Source: Grifola frondosa (taxonomy: Eukaryota > Basidiomycota > Agaricomycetes > Polyporales > Grifolaceae). From it: DNA of 29,708 nucleotides. Location of the stretch: the NCBI GenBank assembly GCA_001683735.1, contig LUGG01000066.1, positions 1 to 29,708 on the forward strand. The letters run 5' to 3'. This document shows positions 1 to 22,003 of the stretch, in pieces; the stretch's first letter is position 1, and each line of letters opens with the position of its first letter. The position numbers and the translations under genes are program-made. The notes below the pieces were generated by a model. The model saw nothing but the letters and a program-made list of their open reading frames with translations, had not been told where the DNA came from and made no database searches.

Positions 1-11559
<11,559 letters not shown>

Positions 11560-11594
11560 AAAAAAATATATTAATATTTAATTAATAAATAATT

Positions 11595-11651
11595 AAAAAA
11601 ATGAAATGTTTCATTTTTAGGGGATGTATATTTTCATTTTTATATATCCCC
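11595..11651 (+). terminator. two hairpins just after cox1 (3' processing or termination)
   Basis: A perfect stem AAATGAAA/TTTCATTT (11599-11606, 11609-11616) is followed at once by GGGGAT at 11620 pairing with ATCCCC at 11646-11651. Both start within 40 bases of the cox1 stop. Fungal mitochondrial mRNA 3' ends are often set by such structures; the function here is inferred. Confidence 0.5.
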
Positions 11652-13313
11652 AATTCTAATTAAAAATAAAGCTCATTATTTCTTTTTTATTAAGTTTATT
11701 AAATAAAATAAAAATTAAAAAAAAAAAAAAACACTGTAACAATAATTAAAATTTTAAAAATGAAATTATTATTAAATTTTATTAAATAATACCCGCTACG
11801 ATTCTAGAAAACAAGAATTAAAATTAATATTAATTTGAAGTTGACTACCTCTAAATAAGTAATTTATTTGGATTTATGATTAATCTTTTTAAATTTTTAC
11901 TTTTATATATATAAAGTATATTTTTTTTAACCTAATCACTTAAATAAATTGTCATTGTTATTTTATTGAAGGTATATTTTATCTAAATCTTTTATTTTTT
12001 ATTTAAATCAATTATTTTAAAATCAAACTCACAATATTATTAGCATATTCTAATCGGGTATGATTTACAATATATTTATTATATTCTACATATATAATAT
12101 TTATATGTTTATTTTTTCTTATGACTTATCATCATTTTGTATTTATTATTATTTTTATTTAAATATTTTAATCTTATATTATCATATAGATTAAATCTAA
12201 ATAATCTATCCATATCCCTTAAGGGACTTTGAAGAGGGACTTTAAGAGGAGAGATGTATCTCTTTTTATGTAAAATGTTTAGTAATAATATATTATTAAT
12301 ATTATTTTGTATATTCAATTGTATTTCACCTTTATTACCATATTTATCAATTATAAATACTGTATTCATTTTAAATGTAAAGTTGCGATTAATATTTTTT
12401 TCTTAAAATTGCCGCTGCATTTTATTTACTTAAAAAAATTAGAGATGATAATATTGTCGGCGGCTATTATAATTTTTATTACCTCCATTTAATATAATAC
12501 TACTTAATATTAAAAAAAAAACTACAAAATTAATATTATTAAAAATAAACAAGCCCCTCCCCTTACTTTTTAAGAATAAACCTGCGATAAAATAAAATAA
12601 ATTTTTTTTAGTTCTAAACTAGGCTTCATAGTCCTTAGGGATGCTAAATAAAATTACTCAAAAGTCCTAAACCTAGCCCTAGGGTTTATGGGTGTATTTT
12701 TAATACTTAAAAATATACATTTTTTATAAATAAACTATCCTTATAAGTCGTGTAAATATCATATTTTCCCGTTGCCTTAAATAATTGCTGTTAATTCTTA
12801 ATGTGAGCTGCTCTTTTTTTTTCTTTTTTTTGGTTTATTTTAAAAAAAAAAAAGTCAACAAAATAAAAAAGAGAATGAGATAATAAACCAGACCCACTTT
12901 TTTTTGGTCATGCAAGTAAAACAATAAAACCATTTATAATTTATAATTTTTTAAACTAATACTAGAAAGATTACTTTTAGTTATATGGTTATTAATTTCA
13001 TTAATCATTAAATTAAAATTTATTTCTAAAAATAAATACAGTACTATATTTTAAATTTAGACTATCTTTTCTAACATATGATATTACGACCCACTCCCCT
13101 GTTATGGCACCCTAACGCTACGCCCTAAAGGACTTTTTCCCTTTAGGCAAGGGAACCCACCCGGGTTTGTGGCATGTAAATAAAATACTCATAATTCTTG
13201 TATTATTAAATTTATTTTATTCAATCGATTTCCTGTAATAATTTTATCAATAAATAAATTATATTAATTATTTTTATTAAAAGAAGTAATATTATTAATA
13301 TTCTTTTTGTTTT
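11652..13313 (+). other. AT-rich intergenic region with small palindromes and GC clusters
   Basis: No gene recognised. An 86-codon minus-strand reading frame (12369-12109) is open but resembles nothing known. Noted structures: gggacttt direct repeats at 12223 and 12236; hairpin TAAACCTA/TAGGGTTTA at 12668-12688; TGGTTTATT at 12831 with its complement at 12882-12890; a GC cluster at 13090-13165. Confidence 0.6.
13090..13165 (+). repeat. GC-rich palindromic cluster
   Basis: Contains the perfect stem CCTAAAGG (13124-13131) / CCTTTAGG (13140-13147) with an 8-base loop, followed by the palindrome ACCCGGGT. Base composition is far above its surroundings. It resembles the GC-cluster or double-hairpin elements of fungal mtDNA. 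Confidence 0.65.
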
Positions 13314-13383
13314 GGAAACGAACTCGAGTGTAGAGTATTTGCCTTTTAAGCTTATAGTCTTGGTTCAAGTCCAAGTGTTTTCA
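13314..13383 (+). tRNA. trnK: tRNA-Lys (anticodon TTT)
   Basis: Acceptor stem ggaaacg/tgttttc (two G-T pairs), D-stem ctc/gag, anticodon loop cttttaa giving TTT, T-stem cttgg/ccaag with loop ttcaagt, discriminator A. The anticodon stem has two T-T mismatches, which may be base errors. Confidence 0.8.
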
Positions 13384-14696
13384 TTAAAAATTTTAATTTC
13401 TTTATTTTTTTTTTCTTTTTTTTTGTAAGACAAAAAAGATCAGAAGAAAAAAATAAAAATAAAAAAAAATGGTATCAACCCCAGCCTAAATATCTTTTTA
13501 CTATTCTTTTTATTTTTTTAGCTTTTTTACAAGGTTAGTTCTTTATTATTTATTATATATGGTCCAGAAGGTATTCAATAAATGTATTTCTGTTCTGCCA
13601 CTTAATTATTCTTAAGAGTCGCGGCTCCATTAATTACCTAGGTACTCAAACTTTTTTATTTGTTTTTAAACCCTAGATGTAAACCTTGTATTATCATACT
13701 AATGAACTCTATTAGTATATTTTACCTTTAAATTATTTTCAAACTATAAAATTTATCGATTTTGGTATTATTTTGAGATTATTACGAAGAGAAAATCTTT
13801 ATAAGTATTATTATAATACTTAAGAGTCTCAGCTTACTTAAAGTATAAGTAATTCGATTAGACGGTTTAATAAACCACAGCCTTAACTTTTTGTAAATTA
13901 AATTCATTATAGCCAAATTTTTTTAATCTTTATAGTTACATATTCAGAAATAAACAAAGTTTTATCTAAAACGAATATGTTTAGTCACCAACCAAAATTA
14001 TTCACCAAAATAGAAGAATGGAAGGTGAATTTGCTGTTTTTTTTTTTATAAATAGTAAAAAGATAAGCATTTTTTTTTTTTCCTTTTTATGTTCTTGCTC
14101 TATTTTTAATTAGCATATTCAAAATAAACCTAATTAAGAATATGCTACAGAATGGAATATTTTATATTCCGAAGGATGCTTACTCTTAAGAGTCCTTAAG
14201 TTTAATAAATTTTGTCTTTTTCTTTTTTTTTTATTAAAAAGACCAAAAACCAAAAAAAGAGAAGGCTCAGTAAAAATTTAAAAAGTGGAAGCTGACCCTC
14301 TTAAGTAAAAATAAGCTTTTTTGGAATGTAAGCAGAAATACTAATAATAAAGCTTACATAATTAAATATACCTATTAATATGATTAGACGTTACATTTTT
14401 TGTCTTATTTACTTAATTTTAGCTCTTAAAATCCCTTTTTGTTACAAGGATTCGAAGGGGGCTTTTTTTTTCTTTTTTTAAGACTAATAGCGATTCTAGG
14501 AAAGTAAAATTAATTTTAATAAATTTAACCCACAAACAAAAAACCGGAGACAGCAAAAAGATTAGTTCCAGCCTTGCCTTTTTTTTAATAGACTTGAAAA
14601 CTGAACTCAAGACTTACCCTACCGAACAAAAATACTTTTTTTTTATAAAAGAAGTATTAATAATAGTCAATGGAATTAATATAAATAATAATAATA
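13384..14696 (+). other. intergenic region rich in poly-T tracts and hairpins
   Basis: No gene recognised. It carries long T runs and T8CT8-like tracts (near 13400, 14040, 14070, 14220, 14465, 14580). Hairpins are TAGCATATTC/GAATATGCTA (14111-14120, 14138-14147) and GGAATA/TATTCC (14154-14170). The 10-mer CTTAAGAGTC occurs three times (13611, 13819, 14185). Confidence 0.55.
14111..14194 (+). repeat. three consecutive stem-loops
   Basis: Perfect 10-bp stem TAGCATATTC/GAATATGCTA with a 17-base loop, then GGAATA/TATTCC with a 5-base loop (14154-14170), then palindrome CTCTTAAGAG (14183-14192). Confidence 0.7.
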
Positions 14697-14768
14697 GGGG
14701 AAATACGATAATTGGTAATCATTATATTTGCAATATAAAAAATGATAGTTCGAGTCTATCTTTCTCCA
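14697..14768 (+). tRNA. tRNA-Ala (anticodon TGC), alternatively tRNA-Cys (GCA)
   Basis: Acceptor ggggaaa/tttctcc, T-stem gatag/ctatc with loop ttcgagt, discriminator A. Two registers fit the anticodon arm. Stem ttata/tataa is perfect and gives loop tttgcaa with TGC (Ala); stem tatat/ataaa has one mismatch and gives GCA (Cys). The acceptor has a G3-U70 pair, the hallmark of alanine tRNAs, which favours Ala. The D-arm spacing fits Cys slightly better. Confidence 0.72.
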
Positions 14769-14996
14769 ATCCCAACAAAAAAAAATTTTTTTTTTGTGCT
14801 TATTAGTCCCTTACTTTCAAGTACTTTTAATCAAAAAAAAAAGAATAAAGTTAAAATTTCATTTTATTATAAATAACTATTGTATAATAAAAATTATTCT
14901 AAAATTAAATTAAATTTCATTTTTTATTATTTGTAATAATATTTAATATAAGAATTATAAATATAATAATATTAAATTATAATTTAAATAACTATA

Positions 14997-15067
14997 GCCT
15001 CGGTAGCTTAGTGGTCAAAGCACTATTTTGAAGCTTTAGAGATGTGAGTTCAATTCTTCCCGAGGCA
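14997..15067 (+). tRNA. trnF: tRNA-Phe (anticodon GAA)
   Basis: Perfect acceptor stem gcctcgg/ccgaggc, D-loop with agtggtcaa, anticodon loop ttgaagc giving GAA, T-loop ttcaatt, discriminator A. Its anticodon stem ctatt/tttag has two T-T mismatches. Length 71. Confidence 0.87.
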
Positions 15068-15670
15068 AAAAATATATTGAGTATAATATTATTATACTTA
15101 AAAAAAAATAAATAGTAAATTTAAATTTTAAACATTTAATTTGATTTAAAAATTAAAAATTTTTTATTTACTCTCCTTTTTTTTTATATAATGTTCAAAA
15201 ATAATAATCCTTTAAATACCTTAGGTCAAACTAATTTATTCCTTGTAATACCTAAATATTACCAATTAAATAAGTATAGCCTAGTTTGTTGTTCTATCTC
15301 TATAAAAAAAAATTTTTTAAAAAATTAATTGTCTGGCCTTATTCGTATTTATTAAGAACAGACCCTAATTAAACTAAAAAAATATATATTATAAAATTAA
15401 TAAACTAAAAAAAATTTAATAATAAATAAAAAATTTGAAAATTTGTAATTAAATTTTTATATCTCCATTTTTTTAATTCTTTTTTTTTTATTTATAAAAA
15501 TGCTAGCACCCTTTTTTTAATGGATTGTTTTTCAGTAATGTATGTAATGGAGCCGCGCATTTAATAATGCTGCTTGTTAGGATTAATGCATAATGGGCGG
15601 ACAGATTAAATTATATTAGTATAGTTTATTTTGTTTTTATATTATAATATATATATATATATAAATAATA
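15068..15670 (+). other. AT-rich spacer between tRNA-Phe and tRNA-Thr
   Basis: No gene recognised. Contains an AT dinucleotide run just before tRNA-Thr and a mildly GC-richer block at 15540-15605. Confidence 0.6.
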
Positions 15671-15743
15671 GCCGGAATAGTTTAATTGGTTAAAACAAAT
15701 TCCTTGTAAGACTTAAATATTGGTTCAATTCCGATTTCTGGCA
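15671..15743 (+). tRNA. trnT: tRNA-Thr (anticodon TGT)
   Basis: Acceptor gccggaa/ttctggc, D-arm with aattggtt loop, anticodon loop cttgtaa giving TGT, T-stem and loop ttggttcaattccga, discriminator A. One mismatch in the anticodon stem. Confidence 0.86.
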
Positions 15744-16627
15744 AGTTTTTAAAAAACAAAAAAAATTTTTTTAACCATATGTGTTATACGCAAAAAAAAT
15801 AATATGTTATCAAAAGTCTAATAAATAATTAATTAAGTTTTAAAGCTCTAATGAAATTGTTGGTTGTATTTAATAAAACTAGATATTGTATACGGTATAT
15901 ATATATGTGTTTTATTGTTTTCAGAAATATGATTACTTTAACCTTATATTATACAAAATTGTTATATGGTGTAATTCATTTTTTAGACACATGTGTTTTT
16001 TAAGCCATCCATATGCAAAAATATTTGTTTGCCACTGAAGAATACTAATCATTTAAATTTGTTTACCTTAAAAAAAATATTTTTTTAATAGTTGCTTTTC
16101 CATGTATGACAATTTTACATAGTTTATTTTATGAAAGTCATTTTTAACTTGTTAACTCCAATTGCTGATTTTTAACAAACAAATTTGTCTTTTGGGCTGG
16201 GAGCCCTTTTGTTTTTTTTTAATGGAATAGGTCTAAAACTTTTTTAAGATACATATAGTGTCCAAGATGTCGTTAATTGACGTTTTATTATAGTTCAGAT
16301 TGTACTTAATCTAATAATATAATTTACATAAAAAATAATAAATGGCTAAATTAGTATCTATTGTTAATTTTATAGTTTTCTCATAATATGATGTATAAAT
16401 TAAATTTACAATATGTTGAATAAATTTATTCATTTACTGACACTGTTCTTATTATTTTTTTTAATATTTACCATTTTACTAACTAAAACTGTAAAAGAGT
16501 CTTAAGTTTATTAATTTCCATCGATTGGCGAATTAATAAGTAAATTTATTTTTATTTATCCTCTTAGCCTTTAAAGAAAATAAAAATCATTAATCTTAAA
16601 AAAATAGTTATTTTACATATATATAAA
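15744..16627 (+). other. AT-rich spacer between tRNA-Thr and tRNA-Gln
   Basis: No recognisable gene. Slightly less AT-rich than its neighbours and without long homopolymers in parts, so a badly frameshifted small gene cannot be excluded, but no known mitochondrial protein motif was found on reading the three forward frames. Confidence 0.45.
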
Positions 16628-16702
16628 TGAGTTGTAGTTTAATTTGGAAAAACACCATTTTTTGGTGATGGTTTAATATCAGTTCGAGTCTGGTCAACTC
16701 AG
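16628..16702 (+). tRNA. trnQ: tRNA-Gln (anticodon TTG)
   Basis: Perfect acceptor tgagttg/caactca, anticodon stem ccatt/gatgg with loop ttttggt giving TTG, T-arm cag-ttcgagt-ctg, discriminator G. Confidence 0.85.
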
Positions 16703-18977
16703 TTCATTTAATATGTTTGCCACTTAAGCAAAGGTTTTCGGTAATAAGGTTGGATGGATAACTCTTCATTTTATTTTTTGTATATATAATACATATATTT
16801 AAATAATAATAAATTTTTATAAAAAATTAAATTTTTTTTTAAGTTTTATATTTTTTACAGTTATTGTATTTATTAAACAAAATTTTTAAAAATTTTTTAT
16901 ATTTTTATATATATATTTGTAATATTTATTTTTATAATTTAAAAAAGGTATATTAAAAAAACTCGGAGGTCATTCTTTTATAGATTATATATAATATTAT
17001 GATTAAATTATAATTTATATTAAGCCTTCGCCCCAAAACGAATAAGGTCCTCAATTCTAAAATTTTAAATTTAAAGATTTTTTTTTAAAGTAAACAGAAC
17101 TCTCATCATTTAATTAAAGCCCTGTTTTTTGGCGTATTGGTTCTGCTGTGCTTCTATTTTTAATCCTCTTATTTATTTTTAGAATGTATAAAAAGAATGC
17201 GAAGCAAAAATAATGTGTTTTAATTAAAAAAAAATAAAAAAATATTTTTATATATTCAATATTTTATTTTTTAATATTGAATATTTTATTATTTTGTTAT
17301 TCATTTTTTAAAGCTTATAAAACCAATATGGTTTGTTAAAAAAAATTACTTCCTACCAAGTAAACAATTATTATTAATAATAAAGATAGATAGGGCACTG
17401 TAAATTTTATTTTTCCTATCTAAATATAAAGGCTAATGTATATATAAAAATATTTTTAATTCTTAAATTTTTAATTTCTATTAATATTTCATTTTTTAAA
17501 TAGTTAATATTAACTTTAATAGAATTTATTTTATTGGTATTAAATACTTATTAGGGGAGCTTCGCAGACAATTTTATTGGTATTCATTATAAATTCTATT
17601 TTGCAAGCAAGCAAGCAAGCAAAAAGAATGTTTTATCATAAAATTCGGTACTTGTTATTTAGACTTTATTATATTTTTGTTTATATAATAATATTTTTTT
17701 TATATAAAACAATTTAATATATGTAATATTAAAAAAAAATTAAAACAATATTATTTTTGTTAACCATTAAATCAATATTAAGTGCACTTCTTACTTAATA
17801 TTAAATCCGATTTAAATTTTCATAATATACTTGTCACCTCTGTTTTACTTGTAATTCTTCTTGTTTTTTAATTATAATTAACATTTTCATTGGAGCCAAC
17901 AAATTTGGGTAATTATGATCAGGAATAATCTCTATATCAGAATTAAAAATATTATTATTTTTTATAAAAAATTTAATATGAAATATATATTAATATATTA
18001 TTTGTACATTTTTTAAGTCTTCTCATCATGAGCACTTATCCTTCCCGAGTTTTTTTAGTAAAAATAACAAGGCAATATTATTTATTAGTTAATCCCAAGG
18101 TTCAATTGAGTTATTATTTATTTAATTAATGGTTCACTAAACGATGCCTTTTACTGGTCTTTTATTATCTGATAAAATACATATGCTGATATGGATACCT
18201 TAAAACTCGATGTCTTAAAGTTGTCCTGAGTACGGGCCCCATAACCTGAAAATAATAACCCTGGGTTCAGGTAACTCAACCTGGAAAAAAGTTAAAAAAT
18301 AAAAATAAATTTTTTTAAATCTAATTTTTTTAGAAAAATTCTATTAATATTATAAAAATCAAAACTTAAAAAAAAAATAATTAACACTAATATAAAATAA
18401 AACAAGCCTGTAAGTATTTATTGAATGCACAACTATTAAATATAAAATAAACTATTAATATAAATAGAAATATAAGCATTCCACCCGCTTTAATTAAAAC
18501 TAACCGAAAGAAAAAAAAGCTATTAATAGAATTAATTTTAATTATTTTCGAAAATAGAAGTAAAATAATCAGCGTAGCTTAAAACCTACCCCTTTCTCTT
18601 TATTAATCGACATTTTTTAACCCACCCTTTTTTTTCTTCTGTTTGTTGGGACGAAGGCTCCTTATTAATCTGGGTATACATAGAACACACCCTAAGTAAA
18701 ATTTTCTCATTTTTATTTTTATGTGTTTATAACTTAAAAAATAAAAAAGACTATTATGACTACATAACATGCTTTGGTAAACATCAAAAAACTCCCTTTC
18801 ATTGTTAACATTTGTAATAGAATTCAGGATAACCGTTATCTATTAATCTTAATATTAGAATATGTCACTAGACAACTTATTTGTTTATGGATGAAAAAAC
18901 GTATCTGGTTATAATTTTAAAAGAAGAATATAATATTTAAGGTATTTATTTCTTTATTTTTTTAATATTACAAAAAA
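16703..18977 (+). other. long AT-rich intergenic region (2.3 kb)
   Basis: No gene recognised on either strand. It contains the repeat complex at 17518-17622 and a hairpin-rich block at 18225-18285 (ACCTGAA/TTCAGGT with loop aataataaccctggg). Near 18062-18115 a tRNA-like scrap (aataac...ggttcaa...gttatt) does not fold properly. Confidence 0.6.
17518..17622 (+). repeat. nested direct and inverted repeats ending in (GCAA)5
   Basis: Perfect 12-bp inverted repeat AATAGAATTTAT (17518-17529) / ATAAATTCTATT (17589-17600), a 14-bp direct repeat ATTTTATTGGTATT (17528-17541 and 17571-17584) inside it, and five GCAA units at 17603-17622 directly after. It looks like the footprint of a small insertion or of slippage and recombination. 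Confidence 0.85.
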
Positions 18978-19061
18978 GAGTAGGTGATCCGATTGGTAAT
19001 GGTGGTTCTCTGTAAAAGAATTGGTTTATAACCGCAAAAGGTTCGATTCCTTTACTGCTCA
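18978..19061 (+). tRNA. trnY: tRNA-Tyr (anticodon GTA)
   Basis: Acceptor gagtagg/actgctc (six pairs), anticodon stem gttct/agaat with loop ctgtaaa giving GTA, a long variable arm (about 19023-19037) as usual for fungal mitochondrial tRNA-Tyr, T-arm aaagg-ttcgatt-ccttt, discriminator A. Confidence 0.85.
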
Positions 19062-19512
19062 GAAATACCAAATGTATTAATTATTATTAATAATAATATA
19101 ATGCCTTATTAATTTTTTATATTTAAATATATATATTATATACAGTTTTAATTAAATTAATTAATATAAATTATATTTATTTTTACTCCTTTTTTATAAA
19201 ATAAAAATTTGTCCTGCTCATAAGAAATAATTAAAAAAATATAAAAATAAATAATTATATATATAACTGTTTAATTTACTTAAAAAAATTAAATAAGTAT
19301 ATTAATCTTAAAAATTTTTAAACTTTTATTCATTTCGATAAAAATCAAATTAAAAAAGTAAAGTTAATATAATTATTATACTATATAAAATATAGGAAAA
19401 AAAAATAAAGTTTATGTCAATTATTACATATATATATATATATATAATTATCTTTTTATTTTTTAAAATTTAATAAAAATATTATACAATTTTATTTTTT
19501 TTCCTTTCCTTT
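19062..19512 (+). other. AT-rich spacer
   Basis: Nothing recognisable. Contains an AT dinucleotide run near 19427-19447. Confidence 0.6.
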
Positions 19513-19585
19513 AAGACTGTAGCATAATTGGTAATGCGTTCCGCTCATAATGGAACAGATTATGGTTCAATTCCATGCGGTCTTA
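19513..19585 (+). tRNA. tRNA with CAT anticodon (Met, initiator or elongator)
   Basis: Acceptor aagactg/cggtctt, anticodon stem ttccg/tggaa with loop ctcataa giving CAT, T-arm tatgg-ttcaatt-ccatg, discriminator A. A second CAT tRNA lies on the minus strand at 23960-24032. Which one is initiator, elongator or a lysidine-modified Ile tRNA cannot be told from sequence alone. Confidence 0.83.
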
Positions 19586-19754
19586 CTATTTCAGTAGATG
19601 GTAATCAAAAAATTAATATTATATATAAAATATATAGTTTTTAATTTGTTTATCTTTCTTTACATTTTTATTCATTACTTAGTACATCATCCTTCATCAT
19701 TTTATTTTTTTATGGGTGGTTTGTTATAATTCATAAATAAAATCATTTTAAAAA

Positions 19755-19840
19755 GGGTACTTGGTCGAGTCTGGTTTAAGGCGCTTATCTTGAAAATAAG
19801 TACTTCAAAAAAGTCGTGAGTTCAAATCTCACAGTGCCCG
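19755..19840 (+). tRNA. trnS: tRNA-Ser (anticodon TGA)
   Basis: Acceptor gggtact/agtgccc, anticodon stem ttat/ataa with loop cttgaaa giving TGA, long variable arm typical of Ser, T-arm gtgag-ttcaaat-ctcac, discriminator G. Length 86. Confidence 0.87.
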
Positions 19841-19976
19841 ATTATTTTTCAATTTTAATTATTCAATTTATATAATTATATATCTTAATGATTAATACTC
19901 TATATATATAAATATTATAAAATAAGTTAATCTACTTTAAAATAAGTTTGTTTCCCAACTTTACTCTAATTTTAAT

Positions 19977-20048
19977 AAGATTATAGTTAAACTGGTTTTA
20001 TAATATCAATTAAAATTGGAGTTATCAGTTCGAATCTGTTTAATTTTT
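19977..20048 (+). tRNA. degenerate tRNA-like sequence
   Basis: Seven acceptor pairs form (aagatta/taatttt, one G-T) and a T-loop ttcgaat with a partial stem is present. A short D-stem gtt/aat is possible. The anticodon arm (tcaattaaaattgga) lacks a base, leaving a six-base loop with TAA or AAA readings. Either a tRNA with a lost base or a decaying copy. It lies just upstream of the plus-strand polymerase fragment. Confidence 0.4.
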
Positions 20049-20310
20049 TATGCAATATTCTGCATCTTTTTTGGCCTACGGAAAGATGTCTCTGCCCTTA
20101 ACTTGAAATATGATTTTTAAACCAGAAAATATATTTATATAAATATATAAGAAACTTTTAGGTGTTAACTCTAGCATATCGAAAAAATATGTGTCAAAAT
20201 CAGTCTTCTATTACTTAGCTTAATTCATTTTAATTAATTAATTAAAAGGTTTAGTTTTTGTGACTTAATTAGATACCAAATGTTAGAGCAAATTTTTTTA
20301 CTATTATAAA
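20049..20310 (+). other. spacer with hairpin before the polymerase fragment
   Basis: Hairpin CATCTTT (20063-20069) / AAAGATG (20082-20088) directly after the tRNA-like sequence; otherwise AT-rich with nothing recognisable. Confidence 0.5.
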
Positions 20311-21590
20311 ATGATCAATTTAAAATATGCAATTTCAAATAATATCTTAACTACTGCATTAATTTCTCAATATTTAACTAAATTTTGGGAAGACATCATG
20401 AATAAATTAGATTCAAACAATATATTTTATTTTTCTTTAGAATAGAATTTGAGTATGGTGATTAAGCTACGCTAACTAAAGGACAAATCTTAAATAAACA
20501 TGATTATAAAGGTTTATTGGAAATATTAACTCTGACTCTCGAATTTAAATCATATGAATATAAATCTAATCCCATAAAAAACCTTATTTTTTCATATTAT
20601 TTAATACCTACTGAAAAAGATGAGTTATCTAAATTAAAAACGAAATTCAATTTTATAATTAAACCTAACGTTAAAAATACATATAAATTCCTAGGTGTAA
20701 AATTACCTAAAACAATGGATTTTAATACATGGGGTAATTTAATATTCAAAAAATATACTACAGCAATCATATCCAAACCAAAATCATCAACTTTATATCA
20801 AATAACTATTAAAAAAGGATTTAATTTCATTGATATTATAGATAATAATGGTAAAACATTCTTTACCTTTAAAGATATTTTAGAAGATGAAAATAATTTA
20901 ACTTCATTACACGGGTAGTTGACAAATCAACATATTATTTTAGAAATGGTGATTTAATTCTTAAAACATTGGAAAGAAACCATCTTATTTAAAAGCGATT
21001 AAAAGTGATAAAAAAAATCAAAAAAGATAAAATCTTAACTATGGATATAGAAACAAGAGTTATTGATAATATAATTAGTCCTATTTGTATATATGACGGT
21101 AAAAAAACTTTATCTTTTTATTTAACTGATTACGAAAATGAAAGAGAAATGTTAACAGCTGCTGTCAAATCTATTTTAAGACCAAAATATAATGGACGAT
21201 TTGTATATATTCATAATTTAAGTAATTTTGATGGTGTATTTTTATTAAATATATTGGCTAAAATTAATAATTTTCAATTAAAAGTTAAAAAAAAAAAGAT
21301 AATAAATGGATTGAATTAACCTTATTTAATAAAAACTTAAAATTAGTTTTAGGGACTCACTTCAATTATTACCGTTATCTTTAAGAAAATTAGCTATTTC
21401 ATTTAAAGTAGAAAATAAAACTATTTTTCCATATGCTTTTGTTGATACCAATTATTTAAATTATGTTGGAGCAGTTCCTGATTTCAATTTCTTTAGTAAT
21501 ATAACCATTAATGAATATAACAATTATAAAAGTCAATATAAAACATGGCCATTGAAAAATTAATGTATTATATAGCGGATTTTATTTGAC
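20311..21590 (+). pseudogene. family B DNA polymerase, N-terminal and exonuclease part (linear plasmid type)
   Basis: Protein-primed DNA polymerases of this type replicate linear mitochondrial plasmids such as kalilo. ATG at 20311 (MINLKYAISNNIL) is a plausible start. An N-terminal region runs to 20918, with a single in-frame TAA near 20461 and an open stretch 20517-20918. After a frame change comes Exo I (TMDIETR, 21038-21058, with the metal-binding Asp and Glu). The SFYLTD block and Exo II (YIHNLSNFDG, 21206-21235) follow. A further shift leads to the DSLQLLPLSLRKLAISF block (21353-21402), then VGAVPDFNFF. An Exo III-like YYIADFI at about 21563-21583 ends the similarity. The polymerase palm motifs are absent. 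Only about half the gene is present. It faces the second fragment at 22004-23928. Confidence 0.82.
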
Positions 21591-22003
21591 TAGCCTATCT
21601 TAAGAAAAAAACATTTCAATAACTTTTAATTATATCTTTAAAATTATTGATCCTTATTTTTTATTTTTAGTAATAGACATTTTTTCATAAAACCCTCTAT
21701 TTTCAAATTTGTAAAAAACTGATGATTTTTTTTTTAAAATATAATATAATATAATATATTATATTTACTGGGGGCTTTAATCTTAAAAGTAGTTATATTT
21801 ATATTTATTTTAAGAGCTTCTCCCTATTTCTTATTTTTAAGTTTCAGGATCAGTTAAACTGGTGTCATGGATAAAAATAAATATATTTAGATTACTTAAG
21901 TTGTACTGGAGATTACTAGAAAGATTAAAGAAACAAAAAAGAAAAAAGCAAAATTAATTATTTTTTAATATTAACTTTTTTTAATAACAATTTCTTTAGT
22001 ATT
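21591..22003 (+). other. spacer between the two converging polymerase fragments
   Basis: No gene. Holds an 18-bp perfect AT palindrome at 21748-21765. Both polymerase fragments point into this spacer. Confidence 0.6.

Noticed and set aside
12109..12369. 86-codon minus-strand open frame
   Set aside because: No recognised motif, biased to Asn, Ile and Lys as expected from AT-rich noncoding DNA, and isolated on the strand.
14419..14806. Short open frames on both strands around 14.4-14.8 kb
   Set aside because: They run through poly-T tracts and across a tRNA gene; chance frames.
18062..18115. tRNA-like fragment with ggttcaa and aataac/gttatt ends
   Set aside because: Only about 53 bases long; no T-stem or anticodon arm can be formed.
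19427..19447. AT dinucleotide runs as CRISPR-like or origin signals
   Set aside because: Simple low-complexity repeats; no spacer-repeat structure and no origin consensus.
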